Source of the DNA: Oryza sativa Japonica Group
Lineage: Eukaryota > Streptophyta > Magnoliopsida > Poales > Poaceae
Direction of reading: 5' to 3'
Assembly (NCBI RefSeq): GCF_034140825.1
Contig: NC_089039.1
Location: 26,485,001-26,549,000 of the forward strand
Length of the DNA: 64,000 bases
Shown piece by piece: positions 1 through 10,284 of this stretch (positions are counted from its first letter, which is position 1; the number at the start of each line of letters is the position of its first letter). The notes beneath the pieces were generated by a model. The model was given only the letters and a program-made list of their open reading frames with translations, made no database searches and was not told the origin of the DNA. A program made the translations under genes and the position numbers.

Positions 1-328
1 ACTTGAACAAATAAGTTCCGGGAAATTTTGTCATGCTTCAGTATATCAAAAGGGATCAAACACTGAGGATGCCGTGGATTGTAAATACCTATCTTGCCGT
101 GTGAAAATTGTCATTTATCAAGTTGGGTTTACCAGGAAACTGGACTACCCCAGTTTAATACCACCTCGTGTGTTACGTTGTTAATCAACACGTGGGCACA
201 CAGTAAGCGACCTAGTTAGAGAGAGCGTAGGATTAAACTTGGCAGAAATCATAACACCACTCTAAAATTGCCGTTTTGCCGTTTTGCTGTGGTGCACAAA
301 AGAACTTGTTCATCCTCGCTAATATATA
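1..328. other. Intergenic sequence, no gene seen
   Basis: No coding region or element ends were seen here. Parts of about 45-230 resemble 46.35-46.57 kb, with shared stretches such as gggatcaaacac and cacctcg, which suggests an old duplicated segment described separately. Confidence 0.5.
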
Positions 329-427
329 CTCCCTCCGTCCCATAAAAAAACGAATCTAGAACCGAATATGAGACATCCTATGTCCAGATTCGTAGTACTA
401 AGTTGATTTTTTATGAGATGGAGGGAG
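329..427. mobile_element. Stowaway-type MITE
   Basis: A 99-bp element starts ctccctccgtccc and ends in the imperfect reverse complement atggagggag. It is flanked by TA on both sides (327-328 and 428-429), the Stowaway target duplication. The interior is nearly palindromic, with the tagattcg/cgaatcta type of arm. It is non-coding. Confidence 0.8.
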
Positions 428-570
428 TACAACCCAATTAAACCCATGCTATAATATTTCAGATAATTTATTTTAAAAAGAAAATCAAATCCTTATATTA
501 GCACAAATCAAAACAGTCTGAACAAAACTGTAGTTCATTTTCAGACTCTCTCCACATTCTCAGGGATTTA

Positions 571-896
571 GCGTCTGCTTAGTTTGTGAAAAGAAAATTT
601 TTAGGTGTCACATAGGACGTTTGATCAGATGTCGGAAGGGGTTTTCTGACACAAATGAAAAAAAATAATTTCATAACTCGTCTGAAAACCACGAGACGAA
701 TTTATTAAGCCTAATTACATATGGGTTACTGTAACACTTATGGCTAATCATGGACTAATTAGGCTCAAAATATTCGTGTCGCGATTTTCATGCAAATTGT
801 ACAATTAGTTTATATATATATATTTAATGCTACATGCATGTGTGAAAGATTCGATATGATGTGTTTGGGAAAAAAATTTGGGAACTACACAAGGGC
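571..896. mobile_element. Tourist-like (PIF/Harbinger) MITE
   Basis: A 326-bp degenerate MITE flanked by TTA on both sides (568-570 and 897-899). The outer arms are imperfect inverted repeats (left gcttagttt, right gggaactacacaaggg). The interior carries the usual motif of this rice family, with gagacgaat and gcctaatta repeated in inverted order. It sits just upstream of the S40-family gene and could contribute to its promoter; that is inference. Confidence 0.7.
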
Positions 897-1168
897 TTAT
901 AGCGAGAGTGTGCCACACAGTAAAAACTAAAATGACCCACATGTTCAAAAACAAAAATGACCAACGCAACTGTATTAGCGTGTGCTATCCACGTGGCAGC
1001 CGACGATAAGGTGCACCGCACTCCACATCAACCCTGTTCGGTTCCTTCCAGCGTACAGACACACTCCGCTCCGCTCCTCTCATTGCCGTCTCCCCAAGGA
1101 ATTGTGCTTGCTCACCAAGACACGCCAGCTTCTTCCTCTTCTCCTCCTCCTTGCAGCGCACACCACCG

Positions 1169-1178
1169 TATATAAATA
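1169..1178 (+). promoter_or_regulatory. TATA box of the S40-family gene
   Basis: TATATAAATA lies 72 bp before the ATG at 1250. This is a normal spacing for a plant core promoter with a short 5' UTR. Confidence 0.7.
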
Positions 1179-1249
1179 CGCCCTCGCCGTCTCCTCGCCG
1201 ACCTCTCTCCGTCGTCCAGGAGACGGCCGGCGACGGCGACGGCGACGCC

Positions 1250-1678
1250 ATGGAGGAATTCCAAGAGGCTGACATCCTGTGGCCCGAGCCCGCGGAGGAC
1301 AACTCCGACGACGGCGCGGTGGTTGTCACCACGACGCCGTCTCCGGTGGCTCGTCGTCCTGTGGGCTCGCCGGAGTCGTCGTCGTTGTCTGCTCCGGTGG
1401 AGATCGCCGCCTCTCGCCGGAAGCGGCGGTCTCGGTCGTGGGCTTCCGAGTACAACATGTTCGACCAGACCAACGACGACGACGACGCTGTGAAGAAGAA
1501 GATGATGAATAATGGAGTTATGGTCGCGCCGCCGCACGCCATTGTTGATCGGAGGAGGCTCCGAGGAAGGACGGCGGCGTACTCCATGTGCGCCGGCAAG
1601 GGGAGGACGCTCAAAGGGCGGGACCTCCGCAACGTCAGGAACCTCGTCCTCCAGATGACCGGATTCATCGAGAAATGA
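1250..1678 (+). CDS. Senescence regulator S40 family (DUF584) protein
   Basis: A single-exon gene for a 142-residue protein. The family signature is at the C-terminus: residues about 100-141 include a MVAPP block, then SMCAGKGRTLKGRDL and VRNLVLQMTGF, the usual end of S40/DUF584 proteins. An acidic N-terminus, a short SLSAPVEIA block resembling the family's S-x-P-V-x-I motif and a basic RRKRRSRSW stretch (possible nuclear signal) precede it. S40 proteins are small plant proteins linked to leaf senescence and stress; their biochemistry is unclear. I chose the ATG at 1250 because it follows a TATA box by 72 bp and starts the conserved frame; the frame also runs open upstream without a better ATG context. 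Intronless structure and length are typical of the family. The long antisense frame over it is a GC-rich shadow. Confidence 0.9.
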   Translation: MEEFQEADILWPEPAEDNSDDGAVVVTTTPSPVARRPVGSPESSSLSAPVEIAASRRKRRSRSWASEYNMFDQTNDDDDAVKKKMMNNGVMVAPPHAIVDRRRLRGRTAAYSMCAGKGRTLKGRDLRNVRNLVLQMTGFIEK

Positions 1679-4497
1679 ACACAGAATTAAGATTATTGAT
1701 TGATTGGTTGATTGATTGATTGCGAATAGGATATACTGAAACCTGAAGATTTTCAGCTTGCCTGAAGGCTGAAGATATTTGCGGAATGCAATAACTCTTT
1801 GTTTAATTAATTAATCATCTGTAGGATTGCAAGTTGCTGGCTCGTGGAATAAATGTACATGTATTACATAAGAAATTAACAAAAGAAAGGGGAAAAAAAT
1901 GAATGCCAGATGCTACAGAGTTGCTGAATTATTGTAACTCTGTAAAACAAATTTCCATCTAGCAAATTCAGAAAACTTTGATTGGGTCAAGAATCTAAAC
2001 TAGTAGTTAGCAGGTATCTAGGTGATTTTAGATAATTCAATCTTCATGCAAAAAATAAATTTACTGGTTCGCATACAGAAACATGGGCAACATTTCACGA
2101 TACCGGAATGCTTCGACGACTACACTTAGGGTGTGTTTGGAACTCTAAGTTTCCAACTTTTCCGCGCGTACGCTTTTCAAACTGTTAAACGTTGCGTTTT
2201 TTCAAAAAATAGTTTCTATACGAACGTTGCTTTAAAAAATCATATTGATCCTTTTTTTTAAAAAAAAAATAGCAAATAATTAATTAATCATGTACTAATG
2301 GACCGCTCCGTTTTTCGTGCCAACTGTTCGGGATGGGAACCGGCCTATGCGAACGCAAGAACTACTACTTGCTATAGCTCAATAAGCTAGCTACCAAACT
2401 ATCTAAACTTCATTAATTTCAGCAAATGACAAGGTATCCTATCAAACTGGCCGTCCTTCGGTGCTTCCTGAAATTCTAGTACTCCAATTTCTCAGAGAAT
2501 AAGAACAGTTATCAAAATCATTAAAAAAAACAAATCCTGAATAATCATTTCCCCCCGGAAGCCGGCCTATTCCTTAAGCAAGTCAACTACAGTAAAACAA
2601 TCGAGCCAAAAAGGGCAAAAACTATCCATAATCACAACTACACTATGTCACTATTTACCAATTTGGGGAAAAAGCCACTACGTTTTCTGAAGAATCATTC
2701 TTGCGTTGCGTCTGCCAGCCAATGTCTTGCTTAGAACAGCTAGCCGTTAAACGCGCGATTCTTTTCCAGCATTACCAATCTCCTTGTTTTTCGCTTGATC
2801 AATAATTTTGGGGACCCATAATCCAATTATGCTCTGCTGTGCAGCGTAGCTATCCAAGTTGCGTGTACGAGAGAGAATTAGCGATGGATTGAAGGAATAA
2901 ATTTTCCCAAAGCCGGAGGGAAAAGGTCAGGGATGATAGCAACCGGAAGCGTACTTCCATCGGCGCACATACTCCTGATGATTTCATGATTTCTCCCAGA
3001 TTCTCAATCAAGAAATCTAGGTCACCGTCAATTGCAAGCTCAATATATATCACCAGCGAAAAGCATCTTCTCAATTACCTCCTCCTCATCAAAGTTTCAG
3101 TTGAAAAACAGGTTTGATGTCTCCTGACATGCACTTGATAGTTCCGTGTTTAATTTCTAACACGCTCATAATTTTTTTCTTAAAAATGTTTAGAATGACG
3201 TCTCTCCCTCCAAATCTTTTTTTCTTTTTTCTTTTAGGTTTGATGTGTCCTGATGTAGTTGCATCATGCATGTAGAGCCTTTCCCTCCTGCAAGACTACA
3301 TGAGCTTTCAGCCCAGCGAAAAGAGAACCTCATGGGCTTTTGCATTACAATTGGAGTCCCAATAGAGGAGCAATAGCACTGTAAATTGGCCCCCGTCTCG
3401 TGTTGGGTTGCCTAATGAAAGAGAGATACCGAGATGGGCCTTTTCGCCTTCCGCTTGCAGGCCCAAATGCCCACTCAATGAGTCAACCTGAGTCAAATTT
3501 TGTCTCGACTGAAAACTGGTGCAGTCGAGGCAAACTTACTGAAAAAAAATTAGACATATAGTTTATTCCCTAGTTCATGCATACATTTGAATTTGATAGC
3601 ATTATCTGTTCGTGAACACTTGTATATCCTCACGTTTCCTCTGCTACAAGCATCCATTTCGTGACAAGTAGTTGATCGAGTGACTAGATCATCTTCTGAG
3701 TGGGAAAAAAAGAGTACTGACTAGTAACGATCGATGAACGAATTCAGAACCAGAAATCAAGGATTCAGGAGGGAGGCTTGCCTGCCTTAGAAGCAACTCC
3801 GCACAAATACCCAGCTCAAAAAACTACTCTATAGTTCGTTCATGTAGAAGAGTACAAACACAGGTCGTCGCCGTTCAGCGCGAACATCAGTACTGGCCAC
3901 GCTCTCCAATGACAAATCAGATTAAACTTTTAACGCCCCGAAAAGCTATGTACAGCTTCTTCTTCAGCTATCTGCCTAGCTCGATCTAAAACTTTCAGGG
4001 GTAAAAAAAAAACACGAAAAATCCAACTGAGCACGGTAAAGAAGTGTCAAGTTGGTGTAAGGATTGAATCCGATAAAAGGCTCAGACTCTGTCAAAGTAA
4101 ACGCAGTAGTCACTTGGTCAGGTGTAGTAGTATCTTCTGCCGATATTTGCAGTAAGCAAAAACTCTGAGAATGGATATGATGCTGAGATCAAAGGTGACA
4201 ACAAATTGCAGGAGATGAAGCCAGGTAAAGAACAGTTGGCAGTTCACGAATTCGATCCTGCGTTGGCTATCTACAGGCGTCAAAGACGTCCACGCTTTCA
4301 TGCTTGCAGCAGCGTACTGGAGTAGTGTGATGCATTTGTTTAGAACCCTAACGGACTCTACTGTCATAAGCCAACAACAGCATTAACTGCGATGCATCCA
4401 AATGGAATCTCAATTAGCAGCTATCAGTTGTTTGATCGCAAATGAAGCAAACCAACCAAATTACTCCAAACGGCAGGAAACCCTAGCCATCTCCGTC
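1679..4497. other. Intergenic stretch with one MITE
   Basis: This is 2.8 kb between the S40-family gene and the first Ole e 1-family gene. It contains TTGATTGA-type simple repeats near 1690-1720 and a MITE at about 2129-2346. Only short unsupported frames occur. The segment 2410-2520 resembles 46.82-46.97 kb. I see no gene. Confidence 0.5.
2129..2346. mobile_element. Rice MITE remnant
   Basis: The segment runs from gggtgtgtttggaact through a stretch with cttttcaaactgttaaac, tttctatacgaacgttgctttaaaaaatcat and a final block with ggaccgctccgttttt. This order matches a very common rice MITE family that I know by its sequence but cannot name with certainty. Clear terminal symmetry and a target duplication were not found, so the ends are approximate. 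Confidence 0.55.
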
Positions 4498-4505
4498 TAT
4501 AAATT
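4498..4505 (+). promoter_or_regulatory. TATA box of the first Ole e 1-family gene
   Basis: TATAAATT lies 96 bp before the ATG at 4594. Spacing fits a plant promoter. Confidence 0.6.
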
Positions 4506-4593
4506 AGCTCATATCTGGAAGGGCTCTCACACTCGATCAGTACTGCTCATTTTTTCAGTTCCACTCGAGCTAAGTGCGGTACACTGATCAACG

Positions 4594-5483
4594 ATGGTGT
4601 CCTCCAAGATCCACTGCGCCATGGCCGCGCTGCTCCTTGCAATTCTCCTCCCGGTTTCTCATGCGTCGGGGAGGTATGTAGCTCCGGCTCCGGCTCCTGT
4701 TCCTGTTCCTCCGCCGCCGCGCACCTCGCCGCCGAGCCGTATCCAGCCGGTCGTCGTCGTCCAGGGCACAATCTACTGCAAGTCCTGCAACCTCAGCGGC
4801 TACAACCGCTACATGGACGCGTCTCCCCTACCAAGTTAGTATCCAGTGCCGTAGGCAAATGTCGGAGATGTAAACCATTTTCATTACATATGTAGAAATT
4901 AATTAATCTTCACTTTGGAGATATATATAGTAATTTAAGTTTTGTTTGTTATTTTTGTTACAATTTATTAAAGTTAAATTTTAACTTGTATGTTTGTGGA
5001 GCAATATATGTAATTAATTTTTTTTAAAAAGTTTTTATAGCTATTTAGATGATATGCATCAAACAGGTGAACAATCATCCGAGCGATTAAAACAGTTTTC
5101 CATGACTAACATAGTCTCTATGATAATATTTTGCAGATGCGACGGCGCAGCTGGTGTGCTACGGGGACAAGGTGCTGAACATGACGAGCACGGCGACGGA
5201 CAAGAACGGCTACTTCCTGGTGATGGTGTACAGGCTGGACGTGTTCCGGCGGAGCAGGTGCCGGGTCTACCTGGGCTCGTCGCCGTCGCCGCTGTGCGCG
5301 GCGCCGTTCATCCCGTCGAACAAGTGGCTGGGGCTCACGCTGGAGAGGGAGAGGGTGGCGTCGCTGCCCAAGGGCGTCCGCGGCGTGTACCGCCCCAAGA
5401 GCACGCTCATGTTCGGCCCCGGCACCGGCGGCAAGTGCCCGGCCGCCGCCGCCGCCGACGCCGCCGGCGTGCCGATGATGTGA
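4594..5483 (+). CDS. Pollen Ole e 1 / extensin-family secreted protein (first copy)
   Basis: Two exons, 4594-4834 and 5137-5483, joined in phase 1 across a GT...AG intron, give 195 residues. Residues 1-25 form a signal peptide (AALLLAILLPVSHASG). A Pro/Ala/Val-rich hinge covers about 29-50. The Ole e 1 domain follows: VQGTIYCKSCN at about 57-66, then QLVCYGDKV and the GYFLVMV and CRVYLGSSPSPLC blocks in exon 2. The Cys pattern fits the family's disulfides. An Ala-rich tail ends the protein. Such proteins are secreted or cell-wall proteins of pollen and other tissues; no enzyme activity is known. The gene at 10285 has the same intron position and phase, both exons meeting just after MDASPL, so the two are probably tandem duplicates. 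Exon 1 read through would stop two codons past the donor, supporting the splice. Confidence 0.88.
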
Positions 5484-5999
5484 TGAGACGATCGATATTG
5501 ACATGGAGAATTCGAGATGTGCGTTCACGCATATCGCCAATTTAGTTAGTGGTTTGGTTGGATGATGCATGGTTTAATTAAGTTCGTGCACGTTATTTGG
5601 AATTAATAATGGGTAGAAATTAGCTAGCTCGTCTTTTGGTCGATGGAGCATTTGTTGTAACCTTGTAGTAGCTCGTCGCTTAGGTTTGCAGTGGTTTTAG
5701 TTCGCTCGTCAGTGTAATGTCATGAGAAAAAAAATTATCTGAGTACGTCTATCCTTTCGGTCGATTTATGATGAGTTTGTGCATCTGATCATGCTGTTGT
5801 TTCAGAGGCGTTTTTCAAATCTTTTTCATCTTTTGCATGCCAGGAGAAAAGCAACGAGCGGGGGACGCTGCCTCGATAGGCCCACCGACTGCGGCCCATG
5901 TTGGGTGGTAGATGTGAGTAAGTACTATTGGGCCAAATGGTCCTGGACTGGTGGCACTAGGCGGGAAACGGGCTAGAATTGGCCTAAGATCAGAGGGTG

Positions 6000-6234
6000 T
6001 TTTTCATTTCAAATAATTACTGAATGATGTTTGTTTTGTTAAAATTAAATCTTAGGCTCCGAAAATTCTGAGAAACTCCAGAGAGTATTGTATGACATGG
6101 GGAAAGTAAAGTATTGCCACAATTTACTAAAGGCTATTTTACTTCTCATATTAACTTCACTTGTTTAATTACTCCCACTTTAATATAAATTCTACAAACA
6201 TTTTATTAATTCCTAAAATAATTATGGCGTGACA
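6000..6234. repeat. Degenerate LTR-end fragment (Gypsy-like fossil)
   Basis: This AT-rich piece shares an ordered series of short blocks with the right end of the solo LTR at 57664-61088: ctccgaaaattctgagaaa, gagagt, taacttcacttgt, ttaatataaattcta and a final tgaca. It looks like an old fragment of the same LTR family. No target duplication was sought successfully. Confidence 0.45.
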
Positions 6235-6737
6235 GTGAACACGATGAGACCTCCGCTTCTAGCTGCAAAATCTCGCTACTCATATAAAACACCACTTAAT
6301 TGTTTATTTCCTAGGTACTACTACAAAATCGCATTTATAGCTAATCATTCTTTCAGTGATATACCTAACCTTTCAAAGGTGCTAATAGAGATATGATGTA
6401 CGTGTGTGTTTATAGGGGTGTGTACGCCCATTATGAGTATGTGCATTTATATTGTGTGTTTTCTTTAAAAAAAAAAGCCACGACATAGTTACCATGATTC
6501 TCACTTTTGTGGAGAAAGTTTTATATACATGTTGAAGTATTTCGAAGCAAATAAATAATTTTATTTATTAAGATACAGTCCCTTCAATACAGCTATGGAG
6601 TTTAACCATGGGGCTTCCGCGCAATGTTTATTTTTTTTTAGAAAAAAGCCTTCCTTGAAATGACCAATGTACGTATTTGATATTTGATACTGAACATTGT
6701 AACTTTAATGTTTTTTCAATCATCTGACGTTTGTTTA

Positions 6738-6843
6738 GCGCATGCATTTGTCGAAGATTATGGGATATATATGTTGCCAATTTCAGGGATGCGCATGCAT
6801 TTGTCGAAGATTATGGGATATATATGTTGCCAATTTCAGGGGC
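6738..6843. repeat. Perfect 53-bp tandem duplication
   Basis: Two adjacent copies begin gcgcatgcatttgtcgaag at 6738 and 6791. They are identical as far as I can read, so the duplication is recent or maintained. Confidence 0.85.
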
Positions 6844-7252
6844 ATCCAAAATGGAGCATTTTTATTGTTTCTCGGAAAAGTACCGAGGATGTGGTTAGTT
6901 AACATCAAAATTGAAACGATGTGACGAAAAAGTTGAAAGTTTATGTGTGTAGGAAAATTTTGATGTGATGAAAAAATTGAAAGTTTAAAGAAGAAGTTTG
7001 GAACTAAACTCGGCCCGAAATAGAAATACACAAAGAGTCGCAAAATCGTTTCCGATGCGTATACCTTCTCCAACGACTACACAGTAACGAGCCGAATAAC
7101 TATGGGCTGCTGCGGCTGGGCCAATCCGACTAGTTTTCCTTCGGTGCTTTCAGTCCTTGAGAGATGTGGGACCTACAAATCTTTGTGTCCGGCCGACGCG
7201 CAAGATGCCGAGGCGCTCTTCTTGTGGGGCGAAGAGGAGAGCGTCCTGCCAA

Positions 7253-8035
7253 GTCCAGGCAGCCTCGGAAGAAAATTTGGTAGGACTGAAGTCTTATGTT
7301 TATCAGAAAGATTTTGTTTCAAAACGTGACACGTGTTCCCTACCGATCTCAAAGCAATCTCTCAGTTCTCCCCTTTCGGTACAGCTGCACAGATAATTCC
7401 TCCGTTTGCACAGATGAAACGGCGCATGAGTGATTCCTCCGATCCGTCCAGCTCAGTCTGGCGGCAAGCTCTCGCTCATAGAGAACAGGAGATCGGCGGG
7501 AGGCGATTCCTTACTCCCATTCGGCATCTTGACGAGCTCGCACACATGGAGGGCAACGCGTCGATTCAACCTTCTTGTTCAGCGAAGCAGCAAGGTCACA
7601 CTGGTGGGGGCGAAGCGGTGGCCTGCGAGAGGTCAGCAAGCTCCTCACCCTACGGTCAGACTCAACTGCCCATCAATTTGTGCTCGATGTACTCAACTAT
7701 TCAAGCAGTCAAGCTTGCTACAAATTCTTCATCTAGACCGCTGGAGTTCGCCACTGCTCCCCAACCCAATGTCCTGCTGTGAGCTGCTCGGCAGACCAAG
7801 GAAGGGCAAGCTCCCACGTGCTCCTCTTTGCAAGCTCGTTAGGAGCATGGGGGCAGCGGTGAGCCGCTGGGCAAACAAGGAATGGGAGAACGTTCGTGAG
7901 GCGTGAGGTTGAAGATGAGGATGGAGTTGCTTTAAGATTGGTGCCCACACATGTCGCGCTTGGAAACGAAGTCTTTCTTGTTAGCGTAGGACCTCCGTCT
8001 CACCAAATTTTCTTCCGGCAGCCTCTCGCCCGGCA
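7253..8035. repeat. Imperfect inverted repeat of a protein-like fragment
   Basis: A stretch at about 7253-7335 recurs in reverse complement at about 7945-8035. Both arms contain cggaagaaaatttggt. Read in matching frames, both arms encode related peptides: EENLVGLKSY..KDFVSKRD on the + strand and EENLVRRRSY..KDFVSKRD on the - strand. About 600 bp lie between them. It could be the long arms of a MULE-like element or an inverted duplication of a gene fragment. I found no clear target duplication and do not recognise the peptide. Confidence 0.55.
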
Positions 8036-8229
8036 AAGCTACCGTACAACCGTCACGATCCAGCGGCACCAAGCTCCCAGATCCAGATCAGTACGGCAGA
8101 AAATGATCCGCGGCGCTGGTGGTCATCGCAGATCCCTCCAAGTTTTTTTTTTTTGGGGGGGTGTGAAACGAGTGCCTTCATCCAGCCTAATAATTGGTAC
8201 AAAGTTTATCCTCCACTCTAATTCTACGA

Positions 8230-8425
8230 GTCTCATCTTTTCGCTTATACTTATACTTATTAGTTAAACTTTAAACTTTAATTTTAAAGTTAATTTTAGG
8301 TCTTTTCATTGTAGTTTATTTTCCCGCCTTTGCTTTTCAGATCGCTAAGAACGCATATATAAAAGTTTTATTTATAAATTATTTTACGTTTGCAAATATG
8401 CCGTGAATAATCCAATCGACGGGGC
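8230..8425. mobile_element. Rice MITE (family shared with 50.5-51.3 kb)
   Basis: The segment has cttttcgcttatacttatac, a run of aaactttaa-type repeats, agatcgctaagaacgcatatataaaagttttat and tttgcaaatatgccg. The same blocks occur in reverse complement around 50.52-51.32 kb. Ends are approximate. Confidence 0.6.
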
Positions 8426-8493
8426 CATATATTAGTTTACCCTCCGGTATATTTCCGAATCCAACACGATGATTTCTCGTCTTTTATTTTAGG

Positions 8494-8799
8494 AGAGACT
8501 GGACGAACCTCGGGGAAGGGCCCGCGGGGCTGATCGCGGAGCGCCTCCTCGCGAGCGACGTCGCGGACTACGTCACCTTCCGCGCGGTCTGCCGCCCGTG
8601 GCGCCTCTGCTGCGCGGACCCGCGCGCGCACGGCGTCCTGGACCGCCGGTTCCACCCGCGCCGGTGGATCACGCTGAGGGGCACCCGCGCACCTCCCCGT
8701 GCCGCCGCTGCCTCTGCAGTCTGCACGCCGCCACCGCCCGCGCGGGAGAATATGATCGTAGCAACCGCGAGCTACCATATGGCGCACCGCTGCTGTTGA
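8494..8799 (+). pseudogene. F-box (DUF295-type) gene fragment
   Basis: An open frame follows a good acceptor (ttttattttag, ending 8492) and encodes an F-box-like segment: [21 protein letters not shown], then [11 protein letters not shown] and FHPRRWITL. This matches the N-terminus of the very large rice family of F-box proteins with a DUF295 C-terminus. The frame then loses similarity and stops at 8797-8799. No upstream exon or downstream DUF295 domain is visible, so this is about 60-70 residues of a gene that is normally 350-450 residues. The rest is missing, not just out of frame. Confidence 0.7.
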
Positions 8800-9146
8800 T
8801 CAGATCTTGCACACGAGCGGAAACTCTGCTTCGAACGTTTAGAGTGCGCAGCGTGCGTGGCCCAGGTTGGTTTGGTGGATGTCACCGCTTGGGAGTATTG
8901 GGCCAAATGACTCAGGTTTAATGGGCTAACGGGCTTTTTTGGCCCGCTCGAGAAGGCAGACCAGATTGCCAGCGCTTGCAACTGCCGAACGGAACCTCAG
9001 TTGGCAGTTGCATCTGCATACGATACAAATACAATACATCAACAACACAAGGAGCTACTACGTACTGGAATCAGAAAAAACTACTGTTTTTACACTGCTC
9101 GATCAAAATTTGTTTGCGTTGGTGACTTGGAGTACTACTACTTGAC
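8800..9146. other. Intergenic sequence, nothing recognised
   Basis: No element ends or coding similarity were seen between the F-box scrap and the Stowaway-like element. Confidence 0.5.
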
Positions 9147-9148
9147 TA

Positions 9149-9471
9149 CTCCCTCTATCCCATAATATAAGGGATTTTAGGTCTAATAGCTCAACCTTGG
9201 AATCTATATATGCGGCATTGTCACTACTGTCCATCAATCATATTATAAATTGATATGATTTTTTTCTAGTCAAACATTTTTAATTTTAATCAAGTATACA
9301 TGAAAAAACACAGTAGTATTTTTAACATAAAATAACTATACTATTAAAATATGTTCAATTTAAAATTTAATGAAACTAATTTACTAGTTTTTTTTATAAA
9401 TTTGGTTAAATTATAAAAAGTTTGATTAGGAGAAAAATAAAGCGGACTTATAATATATAAAACGGGGAGAG
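9149..9471. mobile_element. Stowaway-like MITE
   Basis: A 323-bp AT-rich element starts ctccctctatcccataata and ends tatataaaacggggagag. It is bounded by TA (9147-9148 and 9472-9473). The ends are imperfect inverted repeats typical of rice Stowaway elements. Confidence 0.7.
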
Positions 9472-9473
9472 TA

Positions 9474-10098
9474 GTATTTACTTGCTCCACTTCAGACTTT
9501 GGGCTCGTCGATTATACCAGTTAAGCAGCTTATTACATTCCCGATCGAAACAGATCCGATGCCTTGAACGCTACGTATACTGCAGTTATTCTGATGTCCA
9601 AGATATGCACTCTTGTTCATCGATCCCATGCATCCTCGATTTGCCTAACCAGGTGATTTTACTAAGGATGCATGGTACTTAGATAGATCTACTGGAGTGT
9701 ACACTACTAAACTCCGATCACTAGGCGAATTAAAACGGCCGATGTACGTGATTGTCTTAAAAAAACACGATGTGTCCACAGTAGTGCGATACAGTGGTAC
9801 ATAGTGTCATGTATTTTAACTTCTAACACACCTGGAATCAAGTAATTAAACAGAGATAATGCTATTAACGAAGTACTGATCGCTTGCAGCGCACTCCAGC
9901 CCACACGCGAGTTCATCATTTCCTGGCCCTCGATTCCCCAACGAACCCTCGTATTTTCCACACAACTTGAATATACAGTCTCTCTGATCCCCTTCTAATC
10001 AGAATCCAAAACAGCAATCACGAGCCATCTTAAATTTCTTACTATTTATTTATTATCACTGTATGCGTCTATGCACTTCTACGTACGCACACGCACGC
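9474..10098. other. Upstream region of the second Ole e 1-family gene
   Basis: No gene or mobile-element ends were recognised. Small frames lack similarity. The segment leads into the TATA box at 10099. Confidence 0.5.
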
Positions 10099-10106
10099 TA
10101 TAAATT
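10099..10106 (+). promoter_or_regulatory. TATA box of the second Ole e 1-family gene
   Basis: TATAAATT, the same octamer as before the first copy, lies 186 bp before the ATG at 10285. This implies a longer 5' UTR than in the first copy. Confidence 0.55.
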
Positions 10107-10284
10107 GCACCATCATCTCTCGCTTCTTGTCTTCGCAACGTATCCTAGTTAACCCAAGTGTTTAATTCTGTCTGTATACTATACCATATCTTACCAGACT
10201 AGATCTTGCTTAGCTAGCTAGCGAATTAGTGTCGTCTTCTAGCTAGTTATTACGTATTCTTGTGTGGATTACGTTGACTAATTA

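Larger units (their letters stand above)
5484..7252. other. Intergenic sequence with an LTR scrap and a short tandem repeat
   Basis: After the 3' UTR region (to about 5760) there is no convincing gene. A degenerate LTR-end fragment lies at about 6000-6234 and a perfect 53-bp tandem duplication at 6738-6843. Small frames near 5.8, 6.7 and 7.1 kb have no recognisable content. Confidence 0.5.

Noticed and set aside
985-1668. 227-codon frame antisense to the S40-family gene
   Set aside because: It mirrors GC-rich codons of the real gene, has no recognisable domain, and the plus strand has both a TATA box and the family signature.
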